Shown here piece after piece: positions 38,525 to 45,143 of a stretch of DNA of 45,143 nucleotides. Numbering within the stretch: position 1 is the stretch's first letter; the number at the start of each line of letters is the position of its first letter. The notes under the pieces are model-generated. The model saw nothing but the letters and a program-made list of their open reading frames with translations. It was not told the DNA's origin and searched no databases. Source of the DNA: Gammaproteobacteria bacterium (GTDB lineage: Bacteria > Pseudomonadota > Gammaproteobacteria > Arenicellales > JAOTWM01); contig JAOTWM010000002.1 of the NCBI GenBank assembly GCA_029862885.1, positions 1-45,143 of the forward strand, in the 5' to 3' direction. Position numbers and translations under genes: made by a program.

Positions 38525-40095
38525 GGCGCCCTCGCTTTTGGGCAACCGGAGATTTCAGCTTTCAGCGCGTTGGCGATTTGACCTACAACGCTGTCCCAGT
38601 CGCCGTGTCTCGGCTGTCGAAATAATCGCATGCTTGGATACCAAGGGCTATCGGTACGGTTCTGCAAATATCGCCAGCAATGCGCAAACCACAACATTGT
38701 CCATACTGGCTTACCTAACGCCCCGGCCAAATGTGCGGTCGCGGTATCGACTGTTATTACCAAATCCAGCGCCTCAATAAGAGCTGCAGTATCGCCGAAG
38801 TCGCGAAGTTCTTCGGTGAAGTCAATGATCTTAAGTTGTTTCGGGCCGCCTTGCAGCTGCTCGGCTGCAGGCCCAACTTGTATACTGTAAAATGCTGAAC
38901 CATCGACAGCCGCTAACGGCGCCAACGCTGACAGCGGGCACGACCGATATTTGTTGTCCTTCTGTCCCGGATTACCGGCCCACACCAGACCCACCGTAAT
39001 ACGCTCTTTTTCTAATTGCCCTCGCCAAGCGTCCACCTTCGAGCTATCTGCTCTCAAGTAGGGGGTCACACGCGGGATCGACTCTAATGTTGTGCCGAAC
39101 ACCCTTGGTAGGCTCAGCAAAGGTATCTGCACGTCGTAATGGATTCTCTCTATAGCCTCCGGTGTCTTGCACTTATCGACCAATCGATGGACTGCCGTGT
39201 TTCTCTCGAACAATGAATGCAATGACGCATCGCACATAAACACAATTTGACCGCCACGTTCCGCGACCATGGGCAGGTATCGTGAAAAGTGAATTACATC
39301 GCCGATGCCCTGTTCGCCATACACCAACAGGGTTTTACCGCAAAAATCGCTTCCGTCCCAGCGTGCTCGGCCCGAGCAACGGAATAATTCGAATGACGCA
39401 TCGGATTGGCGAAATTCGTAATCGTCCCAACCCTCGGCAAGTCGGCCCAATTTCAAGAGGGCCGAACCTCTGCCGATATGAGCATCGGCATAATCCGGAT
39501 TTCGCTTTAGCGCCTCTCCATAAGCGTCGATCGCTTCCTCTAGCCTTCCTGTATATTGCAGGCAGTTTGCCAACTGGTAGTGCGCCTGAGTCCAGTCGTC
39601 GTCGAGCTCGATAGCGTGACGAAATGCCACAACAGCATCTTCGAACCGATCTTGAATCCAACACGCATTGCCCAGGTTGAAATACGCCTGTACAAATTCA
39701 GTATCGAGACTCGCCGCCAGTTGAAATTCCGACCACGCATCGGCGACTCGACCTTGATTCCAATAGGCATTACCGAGATCGTTGTGATACACCGCAAGAT
39801 CCGGCCGTATTGCCACCGCACGCTCAAGATACTCTAGGACTTTTTGTCGATTCTCCTGCTTTCTACCGCCTAACAACGCTAGGCCGAGCAAGTGATTTGC
39901 ATCCGGATTCTTATCGTCGAGCTGCAACACTTCTTCATACAAGGCTATCGCTTTTGTCAAACGGCCGGCCCGATGATGATTAACTCCCTGGCGGAGGCGG
40001 TTCGCGATACTGTCGTTTTTTGGTGCTGTGCCTATATTTAGATTCGGCACACCGTTAAGAGGTTCGTCCGCATTAGAATCCATCGGATTCGACAT
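38521..40095 (-). CDS. TPR-repeat protein with C-terminal GT9-like glycosyltransferase domain (copy 2)
   Basis: Multiple TPRs; LLVYGEQGIGDVIHFSRYLPMV; ALDLVITVDTATAHLAGALGKPVWTMLWFAHCWRYL...SPWYPSMRLFRQPRHGDWDSV. Confidence 0.82.
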   Translation of the reverse strand: MSNPMDSNADEPLNGVPNLNIGTAPKNDSIANRLRQGVNHHRAGRLTKAIALYEEVLQLDDKNPDANHLLGLALLGGRKQENRQKVLEYLERAVAIRPDLAVYHNDLGNAYWNQGRVADAWSEFQLAASLDTEFVQAYFNLGNACWIQDRFEDAVVAFRHAIELDDDWTQAHYQLANCLQYTGRLEEAIDAYGEALKRNPDYADAHIGRGSALLKLGRLAEGWDDYEFRQSDASFELFRCSGRARWDGSDFCGKTLLVYGEQGIGDVIHFSRYLPMVAERGGQIVFMCDASLHSLFERNTAVHRLVDKCKTPEAIERIHYDVQIPLLSLPRVFGTTLESIPRVTPYLRADSSKVDAWRGQLEKERITVGLVWAGNPGQKDNKYRSCPLSALAPLAAVDGSAFYSIQVGPAAEQLQGGPKQLKIIDFTEELRDFGDTAALIEALDLVITVDTATAHLAGALGKPVWTMLWFAHCWRYLQNRTDSPWYPSMRLFRQPRHGDWDSVVGQIANALKAEISGCPKARAP

Positions 40096-40136
40096 TCCTC
40101 GTTAGCAATCAATAGAATTCGGATTTCGTAAATATG

Positions 40137-42149
40137 CTAACGACCCAAGTGTTCTTCCAAGGCCTTGCATACTTGTGCGATTACGCTATCCCAATCACCG
40201 ATTCGCGGCTGTCGAAACAAACGCATACTCGGGTACCACGGGCTGTCGTCCCGTTCTCGTAAGTATCTCCAACAATGCGCGAACCATAATATGGTCCAAA
40301 CCGGCCGCCTCAGTGCTCCAGCCAAATGTGCCGTCACTGTATCCACGGTTATTGTTAGGTCCAATGCACTCATCAGTGCGGCGGTATCGGAAAGATCATT
40401 CAAGTCTCCCGTAAAGTCTACGATTTTCAGACCCTCTGGCGGAAGCAGCAACTGCTCCGCTCCGGCACCCTTCTGAAGACTGTAATAAGTAACACCTGCT
40501 ATTCTTCCCAGCGGTGCCATGGCAGATAACGGGCATGACCTATGTACATTTTCTTGTTGATCGGGATTTCCGGACCACACCAAGCCGACGTTTACCTGCT
40601 CGCGGTCAATACGATTCTGCCAATTCACGATATTCGAATCATCGGCGCGCAGATATGGCACTTCAGTCGGAATTGTAGCCAATGTCGTATTAAATATTCG
40701 CGGCAGACTCAATAACGATACGTGATAGTCGAAATCGACTCGGAGAGGCTCGCTGCGATCGACAAATTCGTCGATTTCAGGCACCGTCCGCAGCAATCGC
40801 ATTAACGCCGGCGCACATGCCAAAACGATCCGCCCGCCAAGTTGCTTCACCATTGGCGCGTACCGGATAAAATGAATAACGTCTCCCATCCCTTGTTCGC
40901 CCAGTATCAGCAATGTTTTGCCGTGAAATGCCGCTCCCGACCATTCAGGGCGGGCCAAATCCTGCGGGCCAATGTTTAGCCGGCCGTGCACCTCGAATCG
41001 CCATTCATAATGCCGCCAGCCCTTCTCGAGACGACCGGCTTTGAGCAACACGATGGCTTTGCCCAGATGTGACATTGCATGGTCGGGTTGCAACGCGAGC
41101 GACCGCTCAAAACAACTGATCGCGTTATCCAAATCACCTATGCGGCGATACGTAGTAGCTAGATTCATCCATGCCTGTATCATCTGCGGATGCAAACGAA
41201 TAGCGGTTCTGTATCCATCGATTGCTTCGTCATATCTATGCAGCATATATAAAATGCTAGCCATATTTACCCATGATGCCGCCCAGTCTGGATCGATTGC
41301 GATAGCCCTCTCAAACAGAGGCAAAGCTTGTTCATGGTCGCCTTGCTGGTGAAGCAAAAATCCAAGATTGTATAGGGGCCACAGAGACCGCGCCTCCAGC
41401 TCGAGCGAGCGCCGAAATGCCGCAATTGCCTCTGCCGTTTCTCCCTGCTGGTGATATATCGACCCGAGATTATTATGCAATTTCGCGTCGTTCGGCGAGA
41501 GCGCAAGGGCATTGTGAATTGCGATGAGCGCCGACTCCAATTCTCCAAGGGACTGCAGGGCGTTCGCGAGATTCGCGTGAAAATCGAACCGCGCCGGCTC
41601 TAATTCAAGCGCTATCTTAAATTGCTGTATCGCCTCGTGATAGCGCTGGCTACCAAGATGGAGCAATCCTATGTCGTTATAGGCATTGACATAGCCCGGA
41701 TCAAGATCAAGTACCCGTTGGTATTCGGATGCCGCCTCTTCGTATCGATGTAGATCGCGGAAGGTGTTACCCAAGTTATAATGGGCTTCTACATAGTCGT
41801 CTTTAACCGAGACTACGCGCTGAAAAACATCATTAGCTTCGGATATCTGACCAATTTGTGAGTAGGCCGCCCCAAGGCTGTTCAGAAATATCGGTTGATC
41901 AGGATAGGCCTTAAGTGCTTGTTGAATAAGTTCGATGGCCTGATCACTATCGCGGTTCTGTCGCAGCAGTGCCACTGCCAGCAGGTGACAGGCATCGGGA
42001 TGGTCATCTTGAATCAATCGGGCATTTCTAAAGCACTGCTCCGCGTCTCCGGGACGATTGACTTCCAACCACTTTAAACCATCTCTAATTAGAGAGGATA
42101 CATTGGATATTGTCTGGTTTTTCCCGGAGTCGATGGATTCCGTGCTCAT
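40137..42149 (-). CDS. TPR-repeat protein with C-terminal GT9-like glycosyltransferase domain (copy 1)
   Basis: About ten TPRs; LLILGEQGMGDVIHFIRYAPMV; ALDLTITVDTVTAHLAGALRRPVWTILWFAHCWRYL...SPWYPSMRLFRQPRIGDWDSV. Confidence 0.85.
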   Translation of the reverse strand: MSTESIDSGKNQTISNVSSLIRDGLKWLEVNRPGDAEQCFRNARLIQDDHPDACHLLAVALLRQNRDSDQAIELIQQALKAYPDQPIFLNSLGAAYSQIGQISEANDVFQRVVSVKDDYVEAHYNLGNTFRDLHRYEEAASEYQRVLDLDPGYVNAYNDIGLLHLGSQRYHEAIQQFKIALELEPARFDFHANLANALQSLGELESALIAIHNALALSPNDAKLHNNLGSIYHQQGETAEAIAAFRRSLELEARSLWPLYNLGFLLHQQGDHEQALPLFERAIAIDPDWAASWVNMASILYMLHRYDEAIDGYRTAIRLHPQMIQAWMNLATTYRRIGDLDNAISCFERSLALQPDHAMSHLGKAIVLLKAGRLEKGWRHYEWRFEVHGRLNIGPQDLARPEWSGAAFHGKTLLILGEQGMGDVIHFIRYAPMVKQLGGRIVLACAPALMRLLRTVPEIDEFVDRSEPLRVDFDYHVSLLSLPRIFNTTLATIPTEVPYLRADDSNIVNWQNRIDREQVNVGLVWSGNPDQQENVHRSCPLSAMAPLGRIAGVTYYSLQKGAGAEQLLLPPEGLKIVDFTGDLNDLSDTAALMSALDLTITVDTVTAHLAGALRRPVWTILWFAHCWRYLRERDDSPWYPSMRLFRQPRIGDWDSVIAQVCKALEEHLGR

Positions 42150-42588
42150 AAAGATAAACTACAAGAAACCAGCCGAAATGAAAAGTCACTACTATTGACG
42201 GTGAGTTTGATCGTTAGTTGAGAAATGGGATCGCCGCGGTAGCAACGGCGATCGGTTTTGCTAGCAGTTGGTGGCTGGTTGTGCACGCATGACGCCGTAC
42301 GTGCTGATTCGAATACTTGAAGATTGCAAGCGGTACTATACGAAGATCCGCGTTACTCTATCCACTTGCAAATACGAAAATGAGAGTGTGCCAATTTTGG
42401 AACTACGATAGCCGCAATCGCACACCAAAACTCACCCGTCCCGGGGTGGACAATGTGCTTGGCTACGATCTAACTAAGCATTGTGAATTTACGCGCGATT
42501 GCATCAGGCCTGTGTTGCAAGCGCGAGTATTAGAGAGACACGTTGGCAGGACTACCAACGCCTATGTAGTTGCGTACAATTGGGACTA

Positions 42589-42611
42589 GTGAGCCTCTAC
42601 GAGAGGCTCAC
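42589..42611. terminator. hairpin between converging reading frames
   Basis: GTGAGCCTCT-ACG-AGAGGCTCAC, perfect 10-bp stem, 14 nt past the stop of the minus-strand gene; no strong T-tract. Confidence 0.4.
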
Positions 42612-42625
42612 GATTATCCGGTCAA

Positions 42626-43171
42626 CTATGCTACGGTGCCGACCCCGGAACATATACAAACACCACCCCAATTGAACCTTAACGTCACGCTATCGCCCGA
42701 CACCACGCTGTGGCTTCCCGCCGCAACTTGAACCGAACAAGAAACCAGACACTGGCCTACGGTACCCGTACAGTCACCAGTGCCAAAGCCACTGCCCTGA
42801 TACGTTCCACCGTCCGGATCTGTCCCGACGATAAGGCCGTCACAACCCAGTATTGCGCAACTGAGCGATACCGACGGATTGGATCGGCAACCGGGCGGAA
42901 TATCCGCTTCTCCAACTACCACCAAGTCACCCCCTCCCAACACCACCGCGGCAGTGACAACGGCCGACATACCGGAGGTACACGAACCAAGCGGCGCACA
43001 CGTGGTTTGTGCGTGAGCAGGCAACACCATGGCATCGACAACGGGCGTAGCCCATTTTTTCGGAATTACTCCCGCGACAGCACCTGTCGCGGCAAGTGTT
43101 TTTAGTGCTTTACGGCGGGAGGAACTTTCTTCTATTGTCCTCGTGTCTCGGTCATCCGTCTTCTTAGTCAT
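42626..43171 (-). CDS. secreted Cys-rich protein with Tat-like signal
   Basis: SSRRKALKTLAATGAVAGVIPKKWATPVVDAMVLPAHAQTTCAPLGSC; start trimmed to MTKKTDD. Confidence 0.6.
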   Translation of the reverse strand: MTKKTDDRDTRTIEESSSRRKALKTLAATGAVAGVIPKKWATPVVDAMVLPAHAQTTCAPLGSCTSGMSAVVTAAVVLGGGDLVVVGEADIPPGCRSNPSVSLSCAILGCDGLIVGTDPDGGTYQGSGFGTGDCTGTVGQCLVSCSVQVAAGSHSVVSGDSVTLRFNWGGVCICSGVGTVA

Positions 43172-43468
43172 ATTCGACCTCACGATAGCGCATTCAGGTG
43201 ATTGTGATGCGAGTCCAACCGTTTGAAGGTTAACGCATTTCTTGACATATGTATATATTTCGCGCAATTTGCCAAAATTATGGCCGATATGCCTACATGA
43301 GATATAAGTTATTGAAAATAATTGTTTATTTAGAGTGGCTCGCCGCTGTCTACAAAGTATGAGACGGCCACTAAGACCGTTTGCATCGATGCATAGGTGC
43401 GCTCTTTACATCGCTACTGATCGGTGCGCGCACCCATCGCATCGACTTCTGGCACCTTCTCGATACGC

Positions 43469-44602
43469 ATGAACACACTATCGGTGATTGGTATTGGGCG
43501 TATCGGCCTGTGTTTTGCTCTGTTCCTCGAACGTGCGGGTTATAACGTAATCGGCTGCGACCGCGACCGCCGTCATGTTGACTCTATAAACAACCGAACC
43601 CATCGATCAACGGAACCGCGTGTGATTGATTTACTAGCCCAATCGACAAACTTTCGAGCCACTTCGAGCCTCACTGAGGCGGCCGAGGCGAGTCATTTTC
43701 TTTTTGTATGCGTTCGAACCGAATCGGAACCGGATGGAAAATACTGTCATTCTCAAATCGAATCGATGCTTGGCGAATTGGAAACACTGGGGCGCCACAA
43801 GCATACTAAGCGCTTGGTTATTTGCTGCAATATTAACCCGGGCTATAGCGACGCTGTCGCATTGAGGCTGCAGCCTCTAAATTACAGCGTAACTTACAAT
43901 CCGGAATGGGTACGACAGGGATCTATTCTCGATAATTTCACCAACCCCAATACTGTCGTGATTGGCGAGCCTGATGTATCCACAGGCGATGACTTAAGCG
44001 AAATTTATCGGCGTGCCTGCAATAATACACCACGGATAATTAGGACGACTCGATTGACCGCGGAGGTTATCAAGATTGCCCTTAATTGCTCGCTGGCAGC
44101 CAAGATCGCTTTGGCGAACATGATCGGGGATCTCGCAATTTGCAAGGATGTTGACCCCCACCAGGTACTTGATGCCATTGGTTCGGACCCACGCATAGGG
44201 GCACAGTTTTTTGCTTACGGGTTTGGGTACGGCGGTCCGTGCCTACCTCGAGACACTCGGGCATTTCGATATTGCGCCCGATCATGTGGTGCTGATGCAG
44301 CGATAATAGAAGCCGTCGAATCTGCGAATCGCGAACATTTAGACTTTCAGGTAGAACGATTTTGCAGCACCCACAGCATAGACGATATCGTATTAATCGA
44401 TGAAGTGTCCTATAAGCCGGGCGTTGATATCTTGGACGATTCACAGCAACTCCTGTTTGCCGTCAAGATTGCGCAACGAGGGTATAAAGTGAAGATACGA
44501 AGCACGAAACAATTAGTAGATAAGATCAGCCGATTATACGGCGATATGTTCGACTTCGACATCACCGATGCCTCTCCAACTATTGCGTCGGACGGCGCCT
44601 AG
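43469..44602 (+). CDS. UDP-glucose/GDP-mannose dehydrogenase family (nucleotide-sugar dehydrogenase)
   Basis: NTLSVIGIGRIGLCFALFLERAGYNVIGCD (Rossmann); EVIKIALNCSLAAKIALANMIGDLA; FGYGGPCLPRDTRAF (catalytic Cys); C-terminal YKPGVDILDDS. Confidence 0.88.
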   Translation: MNTLSVIGIGRIGLCFALFLERAGYNVIGCDRDRRHVDSINNRTHRSTEPRVIDLLAQSTNFRATSSLTEAAEASHFLFVCVRTESEPDGKYCHSQIESMLGELETLGRHKHTKRLVICCNINPGYSDAVALRLQPLNYSVTYNPEWVRQGSILDNFTNPNTVVIGEPDVSTGDDLSEIYRRACNNTPRIIRTTRLTAEVIKIALNCSLAAKIALANMIGDLAICKDVDPHQVLDAIGSDPRIGAQFFAYGFGYGGPCLPRDTRAFRYCARSCGADAAIIEAVESANREHLDFQVERFCSTHSIDDIVLIDEVSYKPGVDILDDSQQLLFAVKIAQRGYKVKIRSTKQLVDKISRLYGDMFDFDITDASPTIASDGA

Positions 44603-44661
44603 CCGACAATGCCGAACTTTGGAACCTTCTTCGATCCATCCGGGCGAATAATCATCTAACG

Positions 44662-45143
44662 ATGGTATCTTGTCTTCGAGTCGTTTCGTTCGGATTAATA
44701 GCGTCGCTTGCTTTAACGAACTGTAGCCCGAGTCGGCCTGCTCCACCGAATGTGATAATTTTTTTTGCCGATGACGCCGGATACTCCGATTTCGGATTTC
44801 AGGGCAGCGGCACCCATGTGACGCGGTGGATAGATTCCCTTGCGGAGCAAGGGACACGATTTTCGCAAGCTTACGCGTCTTCGTCAGTTTGTAGCCCCTC
44901 ACGAGCGGGACTGTTAACGGGCAGGTATCAGAATCGCTTTGGCGTTGAATTCAACCTTCCTACGTTTTCTAGCCAGCAATATTCACTTGAAAAACAAGGG
45001 TTGCCCTTATCGGAGATTACGCTAGCCGACCGGGCGAAACAGCACGGCTACCGCACGGCGATGATAGGCAAATGGCACCTTGGCGAGGCACCACAGTTTT
45101 TGCCCGATCAACGTGGATTCGACGAATACTTCGGACTGTTGGG
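44662..45143 (+). CDS. canonical Cys-type sulfatase, lipoprotein signal, 3' end beyond window
   Basis: Own translation: MVSCLRVVSFGLIASLALTNCSPSRPAPPNVIIFFADDAGYSDFGFQGSGTHVTRWIDSLAEQGTRFSQAYASSSVCSPSRAGLLTGRYQNRFGVEFNLP...YRTAMIGKWHLGEAPQFLPDQRGFDEYFGLL. Contains FGly motif CSPSR; not in the ORF track. Confidence 0.93.
   Translation, partial: MVSCLRVVSFGLIASLALTNCSPSRPAPPNVIIFFADDAGYSDFGFQGSGTHVTRWIDSLAEQGTRFSQAYASSSVCSPSRAGLLTGRYQNRFGVEFNLPTFSSQQYSLEKQGLPLSEITLADRAKQHGYRTAMIGKWHLGEAPQFLPDQRGFDEYFGLL

Noticed and set aside
42317-42589. 90-aa ORF (MKIASGTIRRSALLYPLANTKMRV...)
   Set aside because: No recognisable domain or SD; could be random in an intergenic gap. Not called as CDS.
44534-44902. 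122-aa minus-strand ORF
   Set aside because: Overlaps the clear canonical sulfatase on the plus strand (44662 onward); shadow ORF.
1-45143. CRISPR array, retron or diversity-generating retroelement
   Set aside because: No regularly spaced repeats, no cas genes and no reverse transcriptase motif (YxDD) noticed in the translated ORFs.

Overview
The gene content looks gammaproteobacterial (mutY-yggX next to tRNA-Phe, yejABEF). That lineage call is an inference from gene content only. (1) 1-4675: likely the end of an integrative element abutting the 3' end of tRNA-Phe. It carries a sulfotransferase fragment fused to an antisense hsdM fragment, an AbiEi/AbiEii-type toxin-antitoxin pair with a palindromic operator-like region, a RNase-H-fold-like DUF429-type protein and an N-terminally truncated tyrosine recombinase. 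(2) 4676-13199: core-like block of tRNA-Phe, yggX, mutY, a lipoprotein and a yejABEF-type peptide ABC transporter. (3) 13351-15657: two DUF1538 membrane proteins with a PII-like protein and a CBS-domain protein in one operon. (4) 16116-21258: PspA/IM30-like protein, polytopic membrane protein, sigma-54 activator with an uncharacterised N-terminal domain, small ORFs and a Ser/Thr pseudokinase. There is a candidate sigma-54 promoter upstream of the pspA-like gene. (5) 21332-45143: large surface-glycan / sulfo- or phospho-ester locus. It holds GT-A glycosyltransferase, three paralogous sulfatase-fold proteins with a CxxC signature and a concertedly altered active site, a type I phosphodiesterase, an SBF symporter, four intact sulfotransferases, a TauABC/SsuABC/AtsRBC-type ABC transporter, duplicated TPR-GT9 and DUF5672 genes, a Tat-like secreted protein, a UDP-sugar dehydrogenase and, cut by the window edge, a canonical Cys-type sulfatase. 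The strongest candidates for undescribed biology are the divergent sulfatase-fold family with its sulfotransferase-rich locus, and the PspA/sigma-54/pseudokinase module. All functional statements are by-eye motif recognition; no database search was run.
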